From: Trichuris trichiura
Taxonomy: Eukaryota > Nematoda > Enoplea > Trichinellida > Trichuridae
DNA: 64,000 nt
Reading direction: 5' to 3'
Assembly (NCBI GenBank): GCA_037903355.1
Contig: JBAJFE010000062.1
Coordinates: 1,860,001 to 1,924,000 of the forward strand
The translations under genes and the position numbers were made by a program. Position 1 is the first letter of the stretch, and every line of letters starts with the position of its first letter. Under the pieces are notes generated by a model. It was not told the origin of the DNA and ran no database searches. It saw only the letters and a list, made by a program, of their open reading frames with translations. Positions 35,538-44,980 of the stretch are shown here, piece after piece.

Positions 35538-36564
35538 CGAGCACGTTAGCCATATTTCTTCGCCCCACCTGCTTGTGCAAGTGTCGCATACGCTATTTAA
35601 CGTTTCTCACTTTTATTCCGAAATTATTGCAACTGCATTTGCGCATTCTAGCTTGGTAAAGGTGGTTGTCAAAATGTTGATACAATTTTTGGCAAAACGT
35701 TATCGACAGAGCTAACATACAGTCGCATTTATTGATGGTAATATGTTAGTCGTCTTTGCTGAAGCTGTTTTCCTATTGTGCAACGCGAAACATAGAAGAA
35801 CGCAACTGTCCTCAATGGGGGATGAGTTGATGTCAATTTTTAAAGCATAGCAAATGCTATGCCAACTTCTGTTCACTGCGAAGATTTGTATTTATTTAAA
35901 TAAAACTAGCAAACTGGCTATTAATACTAACGCGCGGTGTTTCAAGAATTGCGAAGTGTAGCTAAGATGGAGCGAACATTCTTGAGCGTAGGGGAATACA
36001 GGAGAACATATTCACCGATTACGCGCACTGTTTTGACGGAGAGGACTTGAATCACGCAATTAAAAAGTAGCCGCGCTTAAGCGCATGGCAAACTTTACAA
36101 TATCCCAACAAAATGCAGGCAAAACTCCTGCGCACATTCGCCATGTGCAAATGCAACGCCGTAACAGTTTCGGCTGCATTACGTGTTTCAGGTTCTGTGG
36201 CAAATACTTCACCTGAGATCTGTAAAGGTTGCACTTTTATATTTAGCTACTGCGTGCTCTGGAAATTCGTAGAAATAAATCTTACAGTGTCAAGACTCAA
36301 ACACGAACACTTATCCTTCTCCTTAACTGTATTTTCAAAAAAAACAAATCCCAATTATAGCCGTCAAACAACTAGCAAATTTTAAGTTCAAGAACAGGGG
36401 TGATGTGTCCTGCGTTCACTTTAGCGTACGGTAACAAATCTTGTCAGCACTCCCGCTAAGCGCTGAATCCTTTGCTTTGCTGATCTTTGGCATATTCTTG
36501 CGTTGCAGCAAAACTAAACGCTTGTTAAATATTGAAAGATCGTCAATTTTTTGCAAGAACGAAA
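35538..36564. other. Intergenic between chitin-binding gene and SUB1
   Basis: No gene supported. The segment includes AATAAA-type hexamers (for example near 35900) that could serve 3' end formation of the upstream gene. Confidence 0.4.
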
Positions 36565-37105
36565 ATGTCGGATTCGTCCTCAAGTGGTCCAGAAGACGTA
36601 AGCTAGAATGTTTATACTTTTTATGGATAGGCCTAGACTTGCTGCGGCAGTCAATGCTTTTTCTTGCCCTTAAAATCTGGGCAGCAGACTGCCTATTACT
36701 ATATATCCTCTAACCGAGTAAACTTTTTAAGCGTCATGTGGTGGTCAAGAAAAAGAAGAAAACGACAGAGGAACCGAGTGCTGATGATGATGGGCGTTTC
36801 GAAGTAAGACCTTCCCGAGAGATTAGTTTTTTTGGCTATATGGCATTGTAGATTGGCAACAAACGTTTCGTTTGCCTGAACCAGTTTAGGGGGCGAACTT
36901 TTATCGACATTCGTGAATATTACACCACCGGAGACGGCGAGGAGAAGCCGGGGAAAAAGGGTAAGATTTTCCCACGTTGACTGCCGTCGACTCGTTCCTC
37001 CTTTTTCTAGGCATATCATTGAGCGTGGAGCAATTCAAAAAGTTCGTTTCTTTGGTTCCTAAAATCGAAGACGTCCTCAGGGACAAATATGACGAAACAC
37101 TATGA
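36565..37105 (+). CDS. SUB1: Transcription coactivator PC4/SUB1
   Basis: This is a single-stranded-DNA-binding positive cofactor of RNA polymerase II. Exons are 36565-36597, 36732-36803, 36852-36960 and 37011-37105; introns of 134, 48 and 50 bp are GT-AG and in phase. The product has 102 residues. The N-terminus is Ser-rich and acidic (MSDSSSSGPED) followed by a Lys-rich block (HVVVKKKKKTTEE), as in the regulatory arm of PC4. The conserved C-terminal domain reads IGNKRFVCLNQFRGRTFIDI, then REYY and KPGKKGISLSVEQFKKF, and ends near the stop as usual for this family. It is compact and intact, with no sign of retroposition because it has introns. Confidence 0.95.
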
Positions 37106-37931
37106 TTCCGTTAAGTTGATTTTCTCGTTTGTTAATTTGTTTATTTGTCAATTTGATAAACTGCGAAGTTACATTGCGTTGTGCATGTGGCGCCAAGACA
37201 GCAACAAAGTACAGCGGTGTGAACAAGGCAGAGGAGGGGCGAATGTGCTTGAAAGCCTGCTAGGTACAGTAAGTTGAGCAATGTTTTAAAGTTTATTATC
37301 AATAATTTTTCGCAGCAATAGGCATAGTCACCTATGCAAAGTTAGTACTGGATTGTTAGAAAACCGCGGTTGAAGTTGAGCTTTCAATTTAAAGCTTAAA
37401 TATTACTGTATTATAATTAATAAAAAGTTTAGGCCTTTAGGAAGCTGCAGTTTCACATTTTTTGCTGTTACGATCGATTGGAATTGTCATAAGTTTCTAT
37501 GCTGTTTGTCAAGTCCCTGAATGCACTAATAATCACAGGGACTTGACCTGTTATTTAAGCTTGATCAAACGTTTTCCCGTCGCTTTCATTGTCTAACGTT
37601 AAAAGCTGCTATTCTGATGCCAGGCGATGCTACTTTCCTCGGCAAGTCTTATTTTTGAACGGGCAGTTGCTTTAGACAGCAGCATGCTTTGAACTATCCT
37701 GCACATCTTAAATGAAGTATCATGTAATTCAGACAAACAAATCGACTTGGCAGTACATACCGCGCTAGTAGACGAGCTCTGCATTGAACATTGATGAAGC
37801 GAGTTCACATGTCCTGATAAGCTGCACTGGCAATTCGTGCTTCCCAAAACAAGATCCATTAAGTCATTTATTGACGAAAAATATGTGCCACACGATTACG
37901 TATACAGACGATGGTATTGAGTGACTCTTGT
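37106..37931. other. Intergenic between convergent SUB1 and a secreted-protein gene
   Basis: No gene seen. The flanking genes converge, so both 3' ends fall here. An AATAAA on the minus strand at about 37866-37871 is well placed as the polyadenylation signal of the minus-strand gene. Confidence 0.5.
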
Positions 37932-38465
37932 TCAAGCTTTGACGCAAGGCGGGCACTCACTGTCTCGAAGGGCCATTTCGGCGCAAAGCGCTTCACATCG
38001 TGCAATTCGTTCCATTCTTTTTCGTCGTCTATCCAGTTGGGCAGACAGGTACATGTTAAGCATCATGTACTCAATGACTGATGGTCTGGAAGGTTTTGGC
38101 CGTGATGGTCGGAAAGGTGGCAATGCCATTTGGACAGGTAGCCCATGTCGATGATTGAGCGGCAACGTTGGTGCTGGAATGATGGGTCCTTGAAAGGGAA
38201 GCGCAGGATAAGGAAAAGCTGGAGGGATGAGGTGCTGCTCCATGCGGTTGATCATGGCTGCCTTTATAAGTTGCCGCTGCTGCGAAGCTTTCAATGGACA
38301 TCTACGCGATTGTGAGACAGGGTTCATGAATCCTGTTCCTTGGAGAAGATCAGAAGGCAGAATATGCTCATCTGGACATGCAATGTCGGCATACAACCCT
38401 TTTGGCATCAATCTTGCCACAATGCTAACTGAATTCAAAAGTAGCAAAATCGTTAGCGTGACCAT
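37932..38465 (-). CDS. Small secreted proline-rich protein, unknown function
   Basis: An intronless frame of 177 residues, unrecognised. I start at 38465, the ATG that opens with a clear signal peptide (MVTLTILLLLNSVSIVA). Upstream codons in frame are open only through a TTG. The mature part has a central Pro-rich tract (PPAFPYPALPFQGPIIPAP and PFRPSRPKPSRP). It ends in a basic helical stretch (LDRRRKRMERIARCEAL) with four clustered cysteines in CEALC and CPPC, suggesting disulphides. An AATAAA follows the stop by about 60 bases. Lineage-specific extracellular or cuticle-like protein is a guess. Confidence 0.65.
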   Translation of the reverse strand: MVTLTILLLLNSVSIVARLMPKGLYADIACPDEHILPSDLLQGTGFMNPVSQSRRCPLKASQQRQLIKAAMINRMEQHLIPPAFPYPALPFQGPIIPAPTLPLNHRHGLPVQMALPPFRPSRPKPSRPSVIEYMMLNMYLSAQLDRRRKRMERIARCEALCAEMALRDSECPPCVKA

Positions 38466-39160
38466 TATTGTCCGCGCAGATGGCACTTCGTAGACAATAT
38501 TCAAGCGTCTGTAGTTCTAAGTGGGTCACGATAAGGAAGGTCATTTGTTCAACATATTAATATCTATGACAAGTTGTGCGTTCATAAAATGAGTCTATCC
38601 TAGTTTTCTCCTTGTGCGTACAAGTTCATCATCTCATCAAAATGTTTTTAAAAATCGATGCACCCTACTCGTTGAGACTAATTCTTACGACTGTTCGATT
38701 ATTCTTTACATTAACTTCATGTAAGTAATGAGTTTTTCCCCAGCAGAAATGTTTTAGAAAAAAGACAAGGACGCACATAATGAAAATGACAAATCTGCAA
38801 CTGACTCTATGGTAGCCTTATTTGTTGGACAACAGGGAGACAAAAGTGGATGTGCTAACCAGCATAAATTTTTGAGTACGAAGAATAAGTTCTATTTGTT
38901 TCTGGTTCCACTTGCACAAGTGTCATCAAAGGTTTACCATTGGGCTCCACAATTATGGCGGTGCAGTTATGCTGACCAAGTTTTTACATTTCTGATGGTT
39001 TCAAGAAAGGTGAAACAGGCTTTCTTGAGAGAATAACTCAAGAAAGATGGCGTTCATAATTTATATTCGGTTCACAGTTTTAGCCCGTTTGATGCGTCTG
39101 CAATTAAATTTCAAAATGCCCTAGCAGCAAATAGTTAACGAATAAGAATAGACCAATCGA

Positions 39161-39199
39161 TACCGTACGTTTGAAAACTGCTCTTGTTTCGTCGATAGC
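39161..39199 (-). repeat. Degenerate hammerhead-like word, related to 49.1 kb
   Basis: The segment shares taccgtacgttt and gctcttgttt-cgtcg with the copy at 49101-49139, but the CTGANGA core is broken. It probably marks the end of an old Penelope-type insertion. Confidence 0.35.
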
Positions 39200-39457
39200 C
39201 ATGTAAAGGACACTGAACAAGCCAAAGCCGCGAACTGAAAATCAATTTTCAAACGACCAAAGCCTGTTACAAGATACCCCGTCCTCAGAAAGATGACGTG
39301 ACCTAATGCATAAAGTCTTTCCTGCAATGGGCTCTACCGTTCTGGTTTATGTAGATCGAGTCGCCAGGAGAAATAGCCGAAAGAGAGCAGCATGACATAC
39401 ATCCATTTTAACCTGCTAACTCTTGTGATGAACTTTAATGTGCCTGCATTTATTGTG

Positions 39458-39458
39458 C

Positions 39459-39485
<27 letters not shown>
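39458..39485. repeat. (TA)n microsatellite
   Basis: About 13 uninterrupted TA units lie here, seen directly. Confidence 0.9.
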
Positions 39486-39489
<4 letters not shown>

Positions 39490-39589
39490 GATTGGTGGGA
39501 ACAATCTGACAGACCTATTACACATATTAAAATAAAAGGTCAGCATCTTTCGGTTATGGGCCCCACCATCTGAAAGGTACAGATTCCTC

Positions 39590-39745
39590 TCTGTTAACTA
39601 AGCGGCCATCCTGTTCTGTACCTACTTGGGAGCATGCAGGCCAATTTGTTCTGCCTTAAGTTCTAAGGCTGGGCCAAAATAGAAGCTTTATGTTGAAGCT
39701 AAGGCTTTGGAAGGACAGAATAGGATGGTTAGCAGAGTTACCAAA
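39590..39745 (-). repeat. Dispersed AAGCC-hairpin repeat, copy 2 with terminal inverted repeats
   Basis: The core on the minus strand reads CTAAGCCTTAGCTTCAACAT followed by a GGCC-AGCCTTAG arm. Outer arms of about 28 bases (gtt-ac/gc-aa/gg-ccatcctgttctgt type) are imperfectly inverted at the two ends, so this copy may show the full length of the family, about 150 bp. Confidence 0.5.
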
Positions 39746-40023
39746 ATCGTAAGCCTGCACTTAAGAAGTCACGTAGGTTTTAGGACAGGTGCTGCACCGT
39801 CTCCAGTACCTTGCTTAACAAATTCACAGGAAATCCCGAAGGCTGAATTATGCTTGCTGCCTTAGCTACTATCTTATTCCATTACTATACTATACTTCAA
39901 TATAAAATAGGCAACTTCTGAGTATAATAACCGACTGTGCCAGTCAGCTGACATGTTGTTACGCGATTAATGCCTACAGAATCCTACAATAAGAATATCC
40001 GGCCATTACAGTACCAAATTTTT

Positions 40024-40126
40024 CAGAGAGTAGACTTACCCACTCTCACTTCAAAAATTTTAACTATGCTTCAAGCATAGTGTCGTATTTACCTTTTCGA
40101 GTAGGGTAAATTACCAGACGAAATGT
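40024..40126 (-). repeat. Three-hairpin repeat family, copy A
   Basis: On the minus strand three stems follow in order: TTTACC..GGTAAA, CTATGCT..AGCATAG (perfect, loop tga), and a GAGAGT..ACTCTC stem, separated by the spacer AAAATTTTTGA. The same order occurs in three more copies. Confidence 0.7.
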
Positions 40127-42562
40127 GCCGCAATTCCTATATACACAACACTAGCATACATTAAGCAATAGGTTCACCATCTATTAATGTTTCAGGTAAG
40201 CGACGACTGCGATAAAAGTTATGCTGCGTCCGGTGGCAACGATGCACACTGCTAACCCTCTAGAATGCCCGTAGCGTTGGCCACGAACACCACAGATAAC
40301 CTGATTTCAAGAGGGATCATGGTGGTAGAGGGTAGTAGGAGTGAGGAGGCTGATCGGCAATGGGGTTGCGTTTGTAACTGTACTGGATAGAAGTGGAATT
40401 GGCGTAGAATAAATCAAGCGGCCTCTTATGTTCTTCACAGAACTTTTTGTATACTTCATGTTCATCTCCATTAACACTAATAAACTTATTTAGAAGTTTT
40501 ATTTAGAGAACAAAGAACTTATCACCAGCTCTCTCCATACAGCCGAAGGTCTTTTTGTTTCCCTATCGCTGCTTTACCGTGGCAGTTTTCACAGGAACAT
40601 TTCGACGTAAAGACGTTTAGACTAGGCCGGTTGAACGCTGCATCAATTTTCAGCTAAAACTCTGAAATAAATAAAAGCCTAAGGTTAAACGAACGGCAGT
40701 TAGGTAGGACATACTGGCTGGATTGAAAATTTTCAGGGCGAAATGGCAATGACGAATTGGCTGTTAAGAAAGATCCAAGGCCAGGCACGGCATGTACCCA
40801 TGTAATCCTGTGGCATTTGTACAGTAAGTTCTAAGTAGCCACATTGTAGCTTGCAGTTAATAGTACTACTCCAAATATTAATTAGTCCTGTCTTGCTTAA
40901 AGTTGAAATTTCATTTAACTTTAGTTCGTTTGTGTAATAGATTTCTAGCGTAGTTTCTAAATATACGGAGCCGTATCCTTTCATTTTCTTCAGCCTTCTT
41001 TCTGTGCAACTTTCAGTGCAGTTCTGCGAAAATGAAAAATTCAAGTAACAAGTGGAATGAACGGACATGTTAAAGATGGACGAGACCGTTTTAAACAAGA
41101 AAAAGCTTTATTCCACTAGCCAGGTGATTTCAAATCATCTGCAAACCTTACGGAGCCAATAAGAGTGAAGTAAACAACCAAAATCAATTGGTAAACGGAT
41201 AAATGTTCAGTTGAAATGAAGTGCTTAAATTTCCTTTAATCTTTACCGCTGAGGACGGGTCAAAAGTGGGCTCGTTAGTTCCGAAGTTCAAAGTTGGTTA
41301 GAAACGGATCATACCGTAGAAATAAAATCTAACAAAGTAAGTAAATAAAATACACGCAAGAAAACTGATAAAAATAAATTAGAGAAAATAAAGTAATGTT
41401 GAAAGCGAAGAAACTACGTTAGATGTAGAAATATGATAAAATAGGTATAAAACAACGATAAACTAATCTAAGCAGAATATAAAGAATAAAATAAGAACTT
41501 GTTGGTATAGTTTTCCATTCAGCGAAACCTCCGCAGCCTGTTACGTTATTTTTGCCATCTTATTTCACCCAGTTTGATTTGATTACTCTCATTATCTCAT
41601 TTTGTCCGTTTTAATTTACTTTTATTATTTTTCTGTGTATATTTTGTTTACTCTCTTTTTTGATACAGTTACGTATGTATCCAATAAAATTAATTTGGCC
41701 GTTTGCTTTATTTTTACTGATTTCTTTAAACCTGCAGATCAGTGAACCAATCTAAACCGCGATCGCCCAGCTTTACGATGTCTGTTTGATTTGCTCGCTG
41801 CTAATGTCGATTTATTTGTTACCCCGAAACAGCAAATAACGACAGTGCCAAACTAAGGGAAAAAGTTAAGGACTTCTTTGTGAGATACGAGAAACCCGTG
41901 AGCAGACAAAACGTAATGTGAGTGAATTATAAATATTAGTGTAATTAAGTTTTTCTATGACTTTTATAGTTATTGTATGTATGACTAGTAATTACGGTGT
42001 TGCGCGTTTACTGATATGCAGAAATAATAATCTAATATTCGGAGCTTTTGGGGCCTTAAGATCCTATTTTCAGCATAACAGGTGTGGAGAGAGAAAGGAA
42101 GAAGGAAAGACCCAGAGAAGCCTGAATACTGCATCTTTTCTTCTTATTATCATTATTTTCATTGTTGTTATGGTTATTGTTAATAATGCATATCATTAAG
42201 CACTGCTCACCGTAAACATCAGTCAAGAAAACGTACACGTCAATTACAAGAAATCCAATCTTCAGACTTATTAATCTGGCCTCTATTTACATTAATGTAA
42301 ACATCTTAAGGTCATACGTGCTTATTATGTGCATAAACTGTTAATTTGTTCTCATATTTCTATTGACAAACTGTGCTTTTGCACGACGTTTTTAATGTTA
42401 ATGGAAAATAAAATGGATCAAAAAGTTTAACTAGAAATGAGGTCACTTTTTAGCGTTATCTGCAGAGTGTGCGAAACTGTAACGCTGCATGAAAATGAAT
42501 TATTTAGGAACCTTCTGCTTATGCGTTGCTGTTGGCCCCTTTATTAGAATAAAAGAATGCAT

Positions 42563-42670
42563 TGGTTGGTAGTTTACCCAATCAAATAAGGTAAACAAAA
42601 CACTGACCTATGTTGTACACATAGTGAAAATTTTTGGAACAGAGAGTAGGGGATTCCCACTCTCAATGTT
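42563..42670 (+). repeat. Three-hairpin repeat family, copy B
   Basis: Stems in order are GTTTACC..GGTAAAC, CTATGTTG..ACATAG and GAGAGTAGGG..CCCACTCTC. The spacer GAAAATTTTTGGA matches the other copies. Stem 2 and stem 3 carry paired changes relative to copy A. Confidence 0.7.
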
Positions 42671-43830
42671 ATGTAATCTTTAGTCGTTGTATAGCTGGTG
42701 TTTACAAATAAATCACTGCGAACAAAATATGGTGCACTGTAGCGGGTGTGTGTGCAGTACGTAGAGGGGCAGCATGAAATTATGCTAAAGAGATTAATGC
42801 AAATACAGTTGTCTGTTAACGACTCAGTAGCCTTCTGGCTATTATGATTAGCCTTATAGCCTTCTGATTTTTTACGTGGTTTGCTAATATCCATTGACAT
42901 TGCGTATTAAGTCTGTGATCACTAAACAACAAATAACAAAACATTTAAAGTTGGGCAGGTTTACTATTAATAAACAAAAAATATTAAATCGTGAAAACGT
43001 GTTTAGCATGGCGTGAATTTCTCGTTGGCCTTTATACTGTACAAAACTTTTTGTGGATTCTTTTTAAAAGCAGTAAGCTAGCATTCAAAACTTTAATGGC
43101 TTATGAAAAACGAAATCTAGGGTCTTTCGAGGTTCTGTTACTGCTGATATCAGTAGTCGTAGAATTTCGGAAGGCGTTGGCTTACTGACTTGAAAACAAT
43201 ATTCAATGAGGCTTACATTATACCTGTACCAGTGAGCAATAGTGAAATCCATAGGCGTACAGATCTTTAAACTTATTCTATAAACATCGCAAGACAGGTA
43301 TAGTATAACTATGGACGTTTCCTGCCGCAACCTTTTCTCCGTGAAAGGGCTCATTGTTGCCAATTTGATCACGTCTGTTTGACGAATTATACGAAGAAAT
43401 AATTTGAAAACTTAGGATTATCAAATTCCATCCTCAGAAACCAGCGAAGTCTATACATAGCAGAGCAGTCAACTGGCCATTACGCTATCCGTTCACCGTC
43501 CCTGTGTGTAGGTCGATGATTCACGCAATTTGGTAGAATGATGAATGTTCAGTCACTCTGAACGATGTTTTGAAGGCATAGCTAACATCGCTTACTCATT
43601 GCTATGCGCTGACAAAGTAGTATATCCTGAAAGCTCTGTTTCTATCAAATCTTTTCAACGCTCAATTATACTCAGATATGTTTTCGTCACTGCCGAGGTA
43701 CCGCACGTAATCAAGGATTAATCCGCAACTGCTCAAGAGAAAGAAGAAACGAACGTGACAGCATATATTGCTTGTGAACCTGCGACTTAAATGCTGCTTT
43801 TGCAGTTCACATAATAACCGCACGACAATA

Positions 43831-43930
43831 ACATTGGTAATTTACCCAATCTAAAAGGTAAATAGAGACCTATGCTTACAGCATAGTGGAATTTTTGGCA
43901 GTGGGAGTAAGGCACCTTACTTCCTGAAAT
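43831..43930 (+). repeat. Three-hairpin repeat family, copy C
   Basis: TTTACCCAATC..AGGTAAA, CTATGCTTACAGCATAG and GGGAGTAAGG..CCTTACTTCC occur in the same order with spacer GGAATTTTTGG. Stem 3 has changed on both sides (GAGAGT to GGGAGTAAGG, with CCTTACTTCC opposite) and still pairs. Confidence 0.7.
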
Positions 43931-44174
43931 TCGTGATGATAAGACAAGTTCTCTTGTTGTACGTCCCCTTGGTAGAGATGATTAGGTTTGTTTATCTTGG
44001 CTCAGAAAATTTTATGTGCGACTGACTCGATTAATATTAGAACTAAGGTAATTTTCAGAGGAAAATGGTGTTTTTATTTACTACATATCTGGTCTCTTAG
44101 AAAAATTGTAACCGTGAGTATATTCGCAGACAGTAGCTGCGTTGAAAATGAAGCCCTTCTAGCGGATGCATTAA

Positions 44175-44320
44175 ATAGCGTGATGGTGATATGGAGATGC
44201 TGCCCGTTAAACGTTTATCTGGCGAAGCTTTTATGCACTGAAGGCGGGAACAGGCGTTTCCCGAAAGCTTCACCAAGTGGACATTCAACTGGTAGCATCT
44301 CCGTATCACCATTATGCTAT
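44175..44320. repeat. Imperfect inverted repeat with hammerhead-like loop
   Basis: Arms 44175-44231 and 44264-44320 pair at roughly 80%. The 32-base loop reads CTGAAGG, stem CGGGAA/TTTCCCG and AAAGCTT on the plus strand, the same layout as the motifs at 12.5 and 30.6 kb. Open frames on both strands here are shadows of this hairpin. Confidence 0.6.
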
Positions 44321-44762
44321 CAGTCAGCAGCTGGAAAATTATGCTTAAGCTTAGCGTGAAATTATTGAAGCCCAAAGAATTTCGGGACTACTGTAAATTA
44401 TACGTTGTTGTTATAGCGAATGTTCTTTAAAGTGTAGCTCGAAAAGTGTAAGCATGCAATCAGTTGTTCTGTAGTAGAGTACCTGAGAATCGCAATTTTA
44501 GCGAACGAATCTGTCAGAAAAAGACCACTATTTTGCAAACACTGAAATTTCTTGGTTATCCACCATAAAAAACAAAACGGTAATCAACGGGGTGTTCAGT
44601 TTGGAATGGGGTGATCAGCAGGTTTGACGTAATCGACTTGACGCTGCTAATTGAAGACGTGGGATAGATAGAGTAAACCGGCCGGTTTGACTAAGACCTT
44701 TTTATTTAATGGCTTCGCTGGCTCTTCAACGCTTCCGTTTTATCCACTCAGGGAGCAGTAGC

Positions 44763-44966
44763 TGAAGTGTTTGACCCGCCTGAGCATCACTTAGTGTGCT
44801 TGCTGCTCACCAAAGCGTTTGCTGCGGTTGGCTTACGTTGGGCGAATCGTTTTGCCACATACCGTAAAACCAGTCTTACGCAGTGTTTCGTTTTCGTCGG
44901 CTGCGCTAGCGATATAGTTGTGTCTCTTTTCGATAGTAAACGTTTCGCGGGGCTTCAGACACAACA
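44763..44966 (+). repeat. 5' LTR of the gypsy element
   Basis: The 204-bp repeat begins tgaagtgtttgaccc and ends cagacacaaca. Directly after it, gtttggcgacgagcatg is in the position of the primer-binding site; I could not assign the tRNA. Confidence 0.93.
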
Positions 44967-44980
44967 GTTTGGCGACGAGC

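Larger units (their letters stand above)
38466..44757. other. Repeat-rich, apparently gene-free stretch
   Basis: No convincing gene. It contains a TA microsatellite, three copies of a three-hairpin repeat (40.0, 42.6, 43.8 kb), one copy of the AAGCC-hairpin repeat (39.6 kb), a hammerhead-like word (39.16 kb), and an inverted repeat at 44.2 kb. About 41.28-41.48 kb is A-rich low-complexity DNA. Confidence 0.5.

Noticed and set aside
41280..41480. Possible tandem array in A-rich DNA
   Set aside because: Only low-complexity AAATAA-like text with no stable period.
43988..44375. Overlapping ORFs of 123 and 92 codons on opposite strands
   Set aside because: Their similar text arises because the DNA is an inverted repeat; no independent coding evidence.
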